Below are positions 1-11,800 of a stretch of 52,252 nt of DNA, piece after piece. The notes under the pieces were generated by a model, which saw only the letters and a list, made by a program, of their open reading frames with translations, ran no database searches and was not told where the DNA came from. The translations under genes and the position numbers were made by a program. The number at the start of each line of letters is the position of its first letter. The stretch's first letter is position 1. This DNA is from Gnomoniopsis sp. IMI 355080 (taxonomy: Eukaryota; Ascomycota; Sordariomycetes; Diaporthales; Gnomoniaceae): assembly GCA_027946555.1 (NCBI GenBank), contig JAPEVC010000243.1, forward strand, positions 1 through 52,252, given 5' to 3'.

Positions 1-1079
1 ATTGTGGGCGGGGGGGGGGACAAGGCATGTCCGTTGGGACGTTGGCGCAATAGTGGCAACTAATAGCATATCTTGAGGAGATGCCCGCCGATCAAAATAG
101 GCAATTTCGTGGGGAACGTGAAGATATGCTTGCCCAGATAAAAGGGTGAGGGCCTTGAAAGGGCACTCAAATCCATGCTTAGTGGTTGGCAATCTGCAAA
201 GTGAATGGCGTGCTTGAGCGGCAGGAGTTGTGGGTTGTGGTTATATGTTTGGAGCTGAACGATTCCAGATCTCGAAATTGGAAAATATGAGCTGCTGTTA
301 TCAATACGCTCAAAGAGGGGTGCCTTTGAGAGAGTGAATACTTGTCCACAACCAAAGTCACATGAAGCTATTGGCAGCTTGGTTGAAAAAGACAAATTAA
401 ATCACAATAGACATTCAAGACTTCGTTGATGAAGGCGCTTCCAGCTGGCAACAGAGTCTGGATGATCAGACACTTCAGAAATCAACACAACTTCATGCCA
501 GAGGCGATGGGTTCCCTAGCCAATCGTTGTACATTTAGCGACGGGAAAGTACATGTACGTCCCAGAGGTCGAGGGCGCTTTGGCATACCGCCTTTCGAAC
601 GTGTTTTATATTTTTTCTGTGAAAATTGGAAGACCAGTGATGCCATCGCCAATATAATGCAGAACAGAAAGAGAGGACCAAGGCGACTTAATTGCCCTGC
701 AAATCGGGATGGAACAAATAACTACCTAGGTATCCTCGCTATGGGACATACCGTCTTCCCAAGCTTTCAAAAGACGCCTCCAAGACTGCGCTGGAAAGGG
801 CATAAATCAATATCCTCCTATAGACACTGAATGGGTATAAATGTGTGAAAAAGGGCGGCAAAACAAGAAAAGCCAACGTCGTCTGCTCAAAACGCCAATT
901 CGTGCGATCTAGAGTTTTTTTCCCCCCAATACCCCATATCCAGAGTTCCCCTCGCCACCCCGGGAGAGGAACAACAAACGTCCCTGCCGATACCCATTTG
1001 CAACTGGAAGCCCCCCTTATCCAGGTGAAGTCAATGCTCGTCTGCGTCTATGCAGCACATGAGTAAGTTTTAAACTATA
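1..1079. other. Window edge, no supported gene
   Basis: No reading frame here has convincing protein character. The longest, a plus-strand frame of 134 codons at 426-830, has no recognisable domain and no splice signals joining it to anything. A run of ten G lies at 10-19. The stretch lies just past the 3' end of the minus-strand gene at 1080-2599, so it should include that gene's terminator region. Confidence 0.5.
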
Positions 1080-2599
1080 TCATCCATTTCGTCGTAGAGG
1101 CCAGTCGGGCGACGGCTCTCGTATTGTCGATCTTGCCGGCATAGTCTCATTGAGTGGTTCCAGGACGGTAGGGAGGCTCCTTGGTATTTCTGTCGCGTCC
1201 AGTTCAAAGGCCTGCTCGCTTGCTTGTATTGCCGGCGAGGGCAACTCGACGTGGTTCTGTGTAAAGGGCATGCCGCGGAATTCACGGTCTGCATTGTGCC
1301 AGATTGTCCATCTGTCCATGAATCGGCGATAATCTGCGGCTAGTCAGCTGGTTTTGCATGCTCAATAGCAAGGGGAAAACATAAGAGCTGGTCCTGACGC
1401 CTCGTCGGCCTACAGAGAACAGGCGGATGCATAGTATCCATTCTTTACTGACCTGCTTCCCTGGAAAATCGCACCCCCAGCCAGCGAATGTCCAATGGCA
1501 CGATGCTAGTCGACGCTTGTGCAGCATCAGAGCTGCGTTCCGCGGACCGTTGTCTACTACGACCCCACGAAGACGGCGATGATATCGAGAAGCTCCTGGC
1601 TCGAACAGCATTGGGTGCACTCCCCCGTCTGCCGATTGCACCCAGTCGACATTCTCTGTGCTTGTCGTCGCGAGCCTTGAGTTCCTCCTGAAAATCGGTG
1701 ACGAGGTATTCACGATATTTCCGCTCTCGCCTATTCGACGGTTTATTTGAGTAGAAGGTAATGCAGTGGTAGGGCGAGCCTCGGTCTCTCCAGAGCTTCA
1801 TCCTTTGTATTGTCGCCAAGCCTCGTACGGCGCCAGTGAGGCTGTCCGTCCTAGAGTGAGTGTCGCTGAAAATGACATCGGCGTCGAAGTAGTCGACGAG
1901 GTCCTGCCGTCGAAGGTCACCTTGGAAGCGCGCCGACCCTTCGACTGATGTGAATTCGTACTTGACTTCAATGACTTCGTCATGCACCACTTTCCCATCT
2001 GCTGACGTGTAACGTACCCGCTGTGGTTCCCTGAACATGACGAACAATTCCATTTCAGCTGGATCGGAGTATGGCCGATGTTGGGCGTGAATGGTCACGG
2101 GTTGCACTTGTGAGAGACCCATTGGCACTGTCATCAGTTTAGTAACACAGATCAGCTTTCTGTGAAAAAGCACGTTGCACGCACGGTATTGCTCTAGCGT
2201 CTCGCCTTGGTAACTGCATTGCCAGGCGACTCGGCGCGGATCGGATTCAACTACATCCCATGGCCCGAGATAAACGGTGAGTTCGTTCGATGTGCCTTCA
2301 AAAAGGTGACTAATACAAGAAGCTCGTCAGCATGGAGGGTGAAGGATCAGAGCTACGAGCCTTGGATGGTGTGGGATTTACATGGTGGCCTGGTAGCCTG
2401 GAGGCCCAAGATCCAAGGGGCGGAGCGACGTTGGAGGGAGCGACGGCTCCAAGGTGCTGGCGGAGACCGCAGAACTGCTTGGGGTGTCCGTGTATTGTGT
2501 GCGCGTGGGAGCGGAAGGAGTGCGGCTTAGGGACGAGGAGACAAACGACGAGGACGAAGAACCCGATTGCAGCGACTGTAAGGATCTATTGGAGGCCAT
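1080..2599 (-). CDS. Conserved fungal protein of unknown function, 3 exons
   Basis: Three exons (2599-2382, 2309-1453, 1333-1080) join to 442 residues. Both introns (2310-2381 and 1334-1452) have GT-AG ends, and the frame is kept through each. Residues 1-60 are a Ser/Thr-rich, probably disordered head (MASNRSLQSLQSGSSSSS). An ordered region follows, starting near LTVYLGPWDVVESDPRRVAW and containing VMFREPQRVRYTSADGK; it looks like a folded beta-rich domain. The C-terminal third has Ser/Arg-rich patches and ends in a short charged tail. I recognise no catalytic motif, membrane segment or signal peptide. The ATG at 2599 is chosen because it opens the exon that splices cleanly to the ordered region. 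The style is that of conserved Pezizomycotina hypothetical proteins, but I cannot name a family. Confidence 0.8.
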
Positions 2600-4274
2600 G
2601 GCTTGGGGAGCGCGCTCACAGCACTCGGAGCCCTGAGAGCTGCCCAGCTCTCTCCAAGCTGCTGCGCCGACAAAAAGATATCAGGGGGATGTGTCCTATG
2701 CAGGAGAAAGAGCATCGTTATGCTCCCATGGACTAATAAGGTTGTTTCTTCTAAAAAGACCCAGCGAGAATTTGCTCACTTCAGTCCTGCTTTTCTGGGG
2801 CGCAGCTGTGCCCTGCTGAGAGCCCGAACGACCCTCTTTGCGACAGCAGAGACCACGAGGCTGTTGTTGGACGTGGAGGTGTCTTCTTTGGCACGGGCAA
2901 GGATTGTGTGCAGCAAAAAGCATGTGCGAGAAGCTTAATTCGCGATGTGTTTGCGAAATTTGCCCGGAGATGACTTGAGGCCGAAGGGGAGCTTGGCGAC
3001 AGTGTAAGATGAGAGAGAGAGCGGTAACGTCCGCAACGCCCGGGTGCGCTTCAAAGCTAGACGACGCTCTCCAAAGGGCAAATGGAGGCTTGCTTGAATT
3101 TGTGTGTGTGTGTGTAAAGGGGGTCGCCGAGCTCGAGATAGACCCGGCGGTGGGCGCGCAACAGGGGCCCAAATTAAGCTTTCCGAGTAGGTGGCAGTAT
3201 AGCAACGGCAGCTGGGATCCGGTCTCGTCGACGGCGGAGGCGCCCGTCAACGTCCAAAGTGTACTATGTACGGAAATGCTGTCGGAATTCTGATTCCGCA
3301 ACGACAGACAGCCAACTCTGGACATGGAAGAGGCAGGCAGGAGAGGACTACAAAAAGGTTCGTTATCTAATCAGCTGCGATGATTTGTCGCTTTCCGCTT
3401 CGAGGCTGATGACGGTAAGCTCTGCTTCCAATCCATGTTGGCGGTTTTGTGGTGGCGTTGAGAAATGGGATGGGCGAGGGGTCTTGGGAGGGTAAAAAGT
3501 CTCTCTATTTTCCCTCTGGAAAAGCGGGGGATGGAGCTGGGTACTTTGTCCGTACCGTTGGCGGTGGAGGGAGGTAAGCAGATCCAGGGGTCCAACGGCG
3601 CAGGAAGTGTCGATCCAACGAGACGAGAGTTACATATAATGGTACTAATATGGCTCCACGGGCACATGTTCAGACGTTGGCCTGGGATTGAACGTCGCAA
3701 TTCACCGAGCTAGACCCAGTCTGGCTCGACGCATGGTTGGTGCAGGTCTTGCATGCAGGCCTGCTGCAGCCCGCGCAGCCCGCCGCCCGCGTACATTGTT
3801 CGAGGTTTTTTTTTGGGTGTTTCTGCTCATCTTGTCGATGTTGAGGCGATAGGTTACCGCGGGGATGATCAACTGGGGTGCATGGAAACTAAAAACCCGG
3901 CCAGCCAAAGAATAGCGGGCGGCCCCGTTTCGTCCAGGGTGGTTTTTTTTATTTTATTAATTTGTTTTCAGTTTGGCTTTGACATGCGTGCGCACGGCTC
4001 GGCTACGCTTGGTGCTCGTTTGGCACAGAACCTGGGGAATGGTAACGGCCGGGCAGCGTGCATCCTCTGAACCACAGTGCCGGGTTCAACGGGACGGGAC
4101 CTCCGCGCGCTTGACACCTGGGCACGTTACTATATATATGAGGGTCTCCCGGTGGCGGTTGTGAGCCGTCTTGTCGTAGCTGAGCTGCGGCTGAGCAGTG
4201 GGGCCAGCCAGCTACCTATATCAATGATATAGTACCACGGTTGTGATGACAGACATCAATGCATGCCACTCGAT

Positions 4275-4292
4275 TACCTAGGTACCTAGGTA
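4275..4292. repeat. 18-bp perfect palindrome of CCTAGGTA units
   Basis: TACCTAGGTACCTAGGTA reads the same on both strands. It is one of several CCTAGGTA-type palindromes in the spacers of this window. Its function is unknown. Confidence 0.9.
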
Positions 4293-4740
4293 TGTAGGCA
4301 GGCTGACAGGTAGTGTTGTCAAATCGATGGGCGATGGGAATGTACTCTTCTCTTGCATAGATAAAAGGCCGCTAAGCCCAGGCCCTAGGCCCCAGGCCCT
4401 TCCCGAGCCCCCACACCGGAGACCCGGAGACGACGTGTTCAGCAATACTTACAGTATTCTTGGCACCAAAGTCAATCGGAACGTCAGGTTGTGACAGTCC
4501 TCTCGTACGTAGTAGGTTTGTTGGGTAGAGCTGGGAAGCCGTGGGCACCATCTTGCTCGGTTTCAACAAGAGCAGCGAGATCCGAGAGGACGGCACGCTG
4601 TAGAATGATGGGGGTGGGGTTCTGTTTCTGCTCTCCCCCTCTCTCGGGATGGACCGATCATCTGTATGTCTTAGATGCGTGGGGGTTCAGTCAGGGCTAG
4701 GGAGGTCTGGAGGGTGGAGACAGAGCCCAGCCTCGCCTAT

Positions 4741-4750
4741 CCCACGTGGG
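4741..4750. promoter_or_regulatory. CCCACGTGGG E-box palindrome
   Basis: A perfect 10-bp palindrome contains CACGTG flanked by GG/CC. This is the core preferred by the phosphate regulators Pho4 (yeast) and NUC-1 (Neurospora). It lies about 1.4 kb upstream of the phosphate-transporter start at 6165. The site is seen directly; its use in phosphate control is inference, and other bHLH proteins bind CACGTG. Confidence 0.4.
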
Positions 4751-4778
4751 CAGACTGATTGACCGTAATGTAAGCGCG

Positions 4779-4805
4779 AGAAGAAGAAAAAGAAGAAGAA
4801 GAAGG
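4779..4805. repeat. GAA/AAG microsatellite
   Basis: An imperfect purine tract of GAA units in the 2.6-6.2 kb spacer. Confidence 0.85.
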
Positions 4806-5281
4806 ATTTTCTGGAACGAGTGGGTGGACAGCCCAGACTCGTGATGCTGACCCAGCGCCACAGACGCGGCTGATCTTACATAGTACCATGCTGCGTAGTG
4901 GGTACAGAGTAGTGTGATAGGCAGTCCTAGAGATCGGTCATGTTCGCAAAATCGACCACCTTGCCCGGCCGAAGAAGTCTTGAGTGTGCATGCCCAGACA
5001 GGCCAGACAGGTCTGTACTGCACAACGGCGCCGGCCATGTGTTTTGCCGTACAAAGATGAGGTGGGATGAGGAAAGGAAGACCCTGACACCCTGCAGCAT
5101 AACATGCAAACCTGGTAAGCTGCACAAACTCCCCGCGAGCCCAAACGATAAACCTGCACGCCCTTCCGTAGCTTCTAATGTCACCATTCACCATTCGTGT
5201 CAATGCTGTCAATGTTTAGGTAATTGCAAGTAGTAGGAGCTAACTTAGCTACTGTGTGGGAGGAGTTCATAGCCAGAGAGA

Positions 5282-5292
5282 GGGGGGGGGGG
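5282..5292 (+). repeat. G tract (11 G)
   Basis: Eleven consecutive G, about 0.9 kb upstream of the transporter start. It is one of five G tracts of at least ten in this window, all in spacers. Confidence 0.9.
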
Positions 5293-5930
5293 TTTGTTGG
5301 GAGCCTCATCAGTATTGTGCTCATTTGCTTACTCGCTTGAGGTGTGCGGTGCTTACCTCTATCGCACTATGGGACAGTATAAAGTTACCCCCCTCCCAGC
5401 GGAAATAAACTTTCTGTACTGACCCCACACCCCCCAGCATATGTCGAATGACTATTCTTTCCGTTTTCAATCCCTCCTCTGATCTCTGCTGCGCGGTTGG
5501 TTTCTTCTTGGACACCTCTGCAAACTATAAGCTCAAACACCACCCCGGTCTACCTGTATTGCCTGCGCCTGGGCATACACCCGCAGCATATACATGATAT
5601 GTACATGCATGGCACAGGCATAATACTGTGTCAGTCATAGCTCAACGCCCAACCGGATCCTTCGCCTTCCAAAACAACCCCCCGGCCTCTACTGTGGTAT
5701 CATCAATCAATCCCCCATTCTTTGACTCCCTATTGTCTACGGAATACGCCCGGATCAGTCCCGCAGAGCCGCGGGCACTCATTCTCCTTCGACGACGAAC
5801 CTACGACGGCTGCAACTGCCTGCACAATCTTTGACCTCGAGGACTGTAGACTACTCCTCTGTCTTGCTGCGCGCTGCATACTGTACATCTCTTGCTCCGA
5901 CGTCAACAACGGGGCCGCGAGGCTCTAGGC

Positions 5931-5995
5931 GTCAACTGTCACTGTCACCCACTGTCGTTTGTCATTGTCACTGTCACTTGTCACGCCCACGCTGC
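5931..5995 (+). repeat. TGTCAC-rich leader repeat
   Basis: Several TGTCAC or near copies (TGTCACTGTCAC appears more than once) lie about 170-230 bases before the transporter start, in a CT-rich leader. This may be simple-repeat expansion or clustered sites for a DNA-binding protein. Confidence 0.55.
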
Positions 5996-6034
5996 TCACA
6001 TTCGCTGTCCATCGATATTACCAGAGCCTCTCTT

Positions 6035-6056
6035 CACACACGCACACACACACACC
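6035..6056 (+). repeat. CA microsatellite
   Basis: A (CA)n tract with one interruption, about 110 bases before the transporter start and probably in its leader. Confidence 0.85.
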
Positions 6057-6164
6057 CACGTAAATGTCACCATGCGCTCAAGGACCCACTACTAGTAACT
6101 CCAGTCTCCACCCAGACAACTACATGAGAAGTTACCTATACCTCTCTTTCTTTTCTCGGGGACA

Positions 6165-8563
6165 ATGAGCCGCCGAATGTTTCCCGACGACGTGGAGAAG
6201 AAGAATCGTGGCTTCCTGGGTTATGATAGTTCGGCACTGCCGCCCAGGGATCGCCAGGTATGCCAAACTCCATCCACCCTCTTCTGGCAGGAAAGGCGAC
6301 AGCCAGACCACTTTATAAAAGCCCAAAACATCTCACGCATGCTCCCCCATCAATAGGATCGCCGTCAACTCAGATATGAGTTGGATTTGAACTCGTGGAA
6401 TTTGAGAATCTGGGGCGTTGCTGCCTCGGGCTTCCTCACAGACTCGTAAGCCTCTTGTCTCTCTCATCCTCCGGCAGACCGCGTTACAGTGGAAACCCTT
6501 CGAGACTGACATCTCCCACGTCAGCTACAATCTTTTTGCAAGTAATGTGATCAACACATCTATCACATTCGTCTACTTCCCGGACGCGAAATGGCCTGGT
6601 CTAGTGATCAATCTGTTCACCCTCCTCGGCTCCGTCTGCGGCCAGTTGCTCTTCGGCTACCTGGCCGATAGGTATGGACGAACTCGACTGTACGGCATTG
6701 AGCTTGTCCTAGTCATCGTGTCGACCATCGGAGTAGCCACTTCTAGTGTTGGCTATAATGACATGTCCTTTCTCGCCCTGTTTTCATGGGTAAGTTCAAG
6801 TCATCCACCCGAGCACGCCCAACCTGGTCGATACTAATACTTTTGCAACCCAAGTGGCGATTCGTCATGGGCATAGGAATAGGAGCCGAGTATCCTTTGA
6901 GTGCTGTAATCACTTCAGAGTGGTCAAGCACTTCGTCCCGGGCCACCATGCTCTCCTCGGTGTTCTTGATGCAACCAGTAGGACAGGCTCTCGCCCAGCT
7001 GGTAGGTGTCTGGGTTGTGCTGGGGCGTAACAACCAGTATCACTTGCAAGCAATGCAGTGCGGTATCAACACATTGTACGATGAAAAGTGCAAGGAAATC
7101 GTGGACGGTATCTGGCGCATTGTCATCGGATGTGGCTGTGTGCCTGCCGTGCTGGCCATCATCTTTCGCTTCTTCCTTTACGACTGCGGCCTTTACAGCC
7201 TGGAAGTCAAGAGGAAACCAGGCACGGCGTTCCGCGACACTCAAAGGGTCTATGGTCCGCCCCCGGCTGGACTTAGCGAAAGTCCATATTCCCCCTCGCT
7301 GAGCCGGGAGCCTTTCCAATTTGTCCCCGTACAGTACTCCAAAGAGAATCTGTACGACTACTTCATCAAAGATGGAAATTGGCACTACCTTCTTGGTAAA
7401 GCTTCCTTGTTCGGACCTTTTTTGCAGCCAACGCTAACACTCTACCAGGTACAGCAGTAAGTTCGCGTAACGACAAGACACTCTATGCCCTCTCCTCATG
7501 TACTCTCAACCTGACCGCACTGTAGGCAACCTGGTTCTTCCTAGACATCTCGTTCTACGGATTCTCCCTTGACAAAGGCGGTACACTCGCCGACCTCTGG
7601 GCGACAGGCCTCAAACCGCCTCTGACCCCCGCCCTCGCATGCTGGAACTCGACCCTCGAAGGCGGCAACTCCACCATCCCGATATGGGCTCAAACAACCT
7701 TCCCCGCCTGGCAGACCGACTATACACAGCCCTGCTACACTGTCTACGACACGCTGCTGGAGCAGGGCAAGCAATACCTCCTCACTGTGTCGATCGCATC
7801 CATAGCCGGCAGTGCCTGCTGCACCTTCTTCGTCAACCGCTTTCACCGACGGCATTTCCTGACGGCGAGCTTCTTGCTGCTTATGGTGCTGTTCCTCATC
7901 ACCGGTGCTGTGTACTATCGTGTCGCGCATACGGAGGCTGCGCCGATCACCGTAGTGTGCGTGGCTATCTGCCACTTCTTCTTCAACTTTGGTGCGTCAA
8001 CCCTACCAAAACACATCTCCCATTGACTTTCTCTCACGCACTCTCCCATCACTGTGAGGACAAATAATTTTTCTTGCTGATACCTAAAAACAACAGGCGC
8101 AAACAGCCTTACCTTCATCATCCCTGCCGAGATATTTCCCACCACCTACCGCTGCACCTGCCACGGCGTCTCCGCGGCCGCGGGCAAAATCGGCTCCATG
8201 GTCGCCATCGTGGTCGTCTTTGGGATCAACTCGGGCTACAAGTCCAGCACACGCCAAGGACTCGCATTCCTCCTCTTCTCCTTCTTCATGCTCCTCGGTG
8301 CCGTCTATTCGTGGGCGTACCTACCCAATCTCCAGCGCTGGGTCATCCCGCCCGACGGCGCGGCTAAGCCTCGCTTGGAGACTAAGAATCTGGAAGATCT
8401 GGGCGAAGGGCGCGAGAGGGCGCGACGCGATGGGGAGGTGGTCACTGTGAGGGAGAAGGTGGTGGAACTAAAGAGGCGGCGAAGGCGGAGGGAGATGCCG
8501 GTTTATGCAACGGGCGCAGTCAGTACGTATGCGCCTCGGGGCCAGGATATTGGGATGCGATGA
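6165..8563 (+). CDS. Pho84-like MFS phosphate transporter, 7 exons
   Basis: Exons 6165-6257, 6357-6445, 6525-6789, 6855-7395, 7449-7456, 7526-7991 and 8097-8563 join to 642 residues. The predicted role is proton-coupled uptake of phosphate, or a phosphate ester, across the plasma membrane (phosphate:H+ symporter family of the MFS). Evidence includes the helix-1 motif SGFLTDSYNLF (residues 55-65), the loop motif GYLADRYGRTRLYG, GIGIGAEYPLSA near residue 155, and PAEIFPTTYRC in the second half. About twelve hydrophobic helices flank a long central loop. Exon 5 is only 8 nt; it supplies the TA of LLGTAATWFFLD, and omitting it shifts the frame. The tail is Arg/Lys/Glu-rich and cytosolic. Classical Pho84 has GGDYPLSA where this has GAEYPLSA, so it may be a side branch with another phosphate-like substrate. 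Confidence 0.92.
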
Positions 8564-8844
8564 AGCTCCTGAAAATCAGGTGGCATTTAGATGGATTTGC
8601 ATATAGTGCTTGATAGTCAAATGCGGACGTACCCAAGTGGTCATCAATCCGATCCTCATGAGACCTAGACTCAAATCAGCAGCGTAAAGCTACCTATGTA
8701 AGAGAGGTGACCAACGTCCAAGTATTGAATTTTATCCGTTTTGAATATATTTCTGCAGATGACTGATAATGTCTCCTACTGATATGATTGCTATGTTGCT
8801 GTAGTATCCGACCCCACGACTTCCCTCACTCCAAATCGACCCAA

Positions 8845-11800
8845 TCATCTTTCAGTCCCAGCTTTAGAATCGTCAGCGCTTTCTTCGTTGATACTGACGT
8901 CCGAGGACTCTCCTCCGCTCCTACCTGGACTACCGGGCTTGCTTGACTCTCCTGACCCGGACCCGGAGCCGGAGCCCGATCCAGCACCAGAGCCGTTGAC
9001 TCCTTTCCCAGGTATCTGCGGTACGTGCAGCCTCGCCACCAATGATCCACCCATTCCTTCTTCTCCTTGCGTGACCCCCGCCTCAATTCTGCCAGTCGCC
9101 ATCCTCACCGCCTCTCTCAGCGTCTCCCCAGTCTCATCCAAAGCAGCCAGGAATCTGGCCAGCTCCTTGCACAGCTCCCAGTCCTCCTCGCGCATCGCCC
9201 TACTTAGCAGCCTCACGCTCTGCTCGGACGCAGTCGCAAGCTCATCAAACGTGTGCAGGATGAGTAGGTAGCCGCCAGCGGTCTTGAGCGAGCCGCGCTG
9301 GAGGGACTCTTCGAAGAGCTCCTGTGGTGGGGGCAGATAGTCGAAGAGGGTGCGCCAAGAGCGGACTTCGGTCTTGCGTGTGCATTGGACTACGATGTCG
9401 AGGTAGCCTTTGAAGGAGGATAGGAGCGAGAGGACGCGAGGGAGGATGGCACTTTCCGGAGAGGGCGCCGGGGACATGTCGACTTCTTCGTCGAGAACGT
9501 GGTGGAGTAGGACTTCGAGGGCATGGGAGAAATATTCTAGGTGTTGATATTGTTGAGCGAGGTGGAGAGCTGCTAAAGAATTGCCACCAGCGAGATGATG
9601 CCGAAGTATTTCGGGTAGAAAGAGATTTGTCTGAGCGATTGTTAGTCAACGTTTTGATTAGGAGGTTGTTGGGAGTGTAACTTACTCTAATTGAGAAGCG
9701 AAAAAACGAAAAATTGACGTCCCTTCTCTGGACAAGATCTGGTTCTACCCCAAGTATGATGGCCTTTTCAAGCAAAACAGAGAGTGGGTAAAAGTCGACG
9801 GAGATCGAAACTGGTGGAGGTATGTCTCGGTGGTTCTCCCCCAATGTATTGAGCACGTTCTGCATGTCTGTCCAAGCCTTCACGTCCGTGCCATCAAACA
9901 TCCACATTGAGTTGAAGAGATCCTCGTTCTCAGCTTCCGCTGGAACCTGATCTCTAGGCGGTCCGATGGGGCTGAGAAATGGCTGGTCCTTCATGGAGAC
10001 GTAGTACTCAACGTTCTGTGCAATTACCCTCATATCGTACTTCAGCTGTCCTTCCTCGCCTACTACTGGTCGCAACAGGACCAATTTCCCGTCCACCAGG
10101 AATAGTACTGAGGCCACACGAACATCTTGCGATGGATCGCCTTCAATCAGCTGAGTTTCGGGAAGTATCCAACTAAGACCTCGAACTCTGGCGGGTGACC
10201 TGACGATACCATGGAACGCGATCTGGCCGACTTGGACTAATCTGACTGTATTTCCCGAGGGAGCAAAAATGAAGTGATAGAGGAGGTTGTCGTAGGTATA
10301 AACTAGAAGCGAGTCTTCTCCAGAGGGCGTAAGTAGGACAACAGGAGCCGGCATGGAGTGGACGTGGATGACGTTTTCCAGCTCCTTCTCTCGAGAATAA
10401 AGTCGGAGCTCATAGGATTTGTTGACCTCCACAGCGGCGACCAGAATGTTTTGATACCAGCACATGCCACCTCTCACTGTAAACTCATCTTCTAGTTCTT
10501 CGTTGGTAAACGTCTTCCAACGTCCACTGTTGACACTATAGTGCGCCAAACCTCGACGACCAGAGACAGCCACGTATCGACCGTCCGAGGAAATGACTGT
10601 GCATCTGATTGGCCATTGATCCAACAGGTACTTGGCTGGCATCTTGGCAGTGTGCCAGAGGAAAGGTTCTGCTGATATGGTGCTCATGTCGGGTAAGTCG
10701 TATCCGCGATATATCATGACGCTCGAGGTGGTTTGCAGCACGGTGCGAAAAAGATTAGAGGAGCTATAGCATCCCGTAACAGCGCTCCTCGCCATCTCAA
10801 GCAGCCACAATGCATCATGCTGCTGACTGATGAGCAAAATTTCAGATCCTCCTCCCAGCCATGAAGCATCTCTGACCCCGGAAATCCATTGTTCATCGTT
10901 GGCGTTGACCAGATTTTGGTCGACTCCGAAGCTGTTACTCAAGGGCTTACCGTAGACGCTCCAAGTCGCCCAGCCTTTCTCATAGCCAGCAAACAAACAG
11001 TACCCGTCCGGTGAGTAGCTCAACGTCGTCAAATCCCCAGAGTGAGATTTTGACACGGGCAGCTTGTGAGTATGAGAGACTGGGACGTTGCCTGAATAGT
11101 CTCTCACAGTGTAGACCCGGATAGCGCCATCGGCACAACCAAGCGCTATGAGTGAGAAGCGAGCATTGATGATAGCATGCTTTGCGTGGTCATGAGTTCC
11201 CTGGGGCGTGTGGAAGCAGTGGCCCTTGAATAGCCGCTTTGGGTCCATCTCACCATTGTCCGGGTTTGGCTGCCCCTTCGATGTGCGCTGGACAGCGTAG
11301 GCCTTTCCATCGCTCGTGACCCATGTCGATAAGTTCATGGACCGATCATTCGTCATTTCTAGGACCGTGACCTTCTTACTAAGCCATGCCATCTTACTGA
11401 GAAGCTCGGTACTTGTCTGGTTGCCTGCGCTGTCGGGGGTCCAGCGAATGCATTGCACAGCAGCCGGCTTGCGAGTCGCCACTACCACTTCCTCGTCGAG
11501 CGCAAGGGCACTCTCTATGCCGGCGTCGACCTTGATCACCATTCGAAACCGAACGCTAATGTCACTAACACCGCGGCCCTCGCCCGGACCCCATAGAAAC
11601 TGGTCTGGCGCAGAATGACCCGGGTCACCCCAATGGCTTTGCCGTCGTCGTTGTACATTCGTATGGCTCGTAAAGTACGGCTTGTATACGCGCGACTCGG
11701 TATCCGTGGCCAGGGAGTATGTGATAAGATAGCCCAAGCTCGTTCGCACGACGAAAATGGCAGAGTCGGGTCGAAGCAAAAAGTCGACATTTGTGCCATA

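Larger units (their letters stand above)
2600..6164. other. 3.6 kb spacer with repeats and promoters
   Basis: This lies between two divergently transcribed genes. The minus strand is open for 209 codons at 2696-3325, but its composition (His, Ser and Cys-rich, no domain) fits an upstream leader of the minus-strand gene better than a protein. Short repeats include (TG)n at about 3101-3115, TATATATAT at 4131-4139, a GAA-type tract at 4779-4805, a G tract at 5282-5292 and (CA)n at 6035-6056. The last few hundred bases before 6165 are CT-rich, as expected of a fungal leader. I see no gene. Confidence 0.5.

Noticed and set aside
2696..3325. Open frame of 209 codons on the minus strand
   Set aside because: Its His/Ser/Cys-rich, domain-free composition and its position just upstream of the gene at 1080-2599 fit an untranslated leader better.
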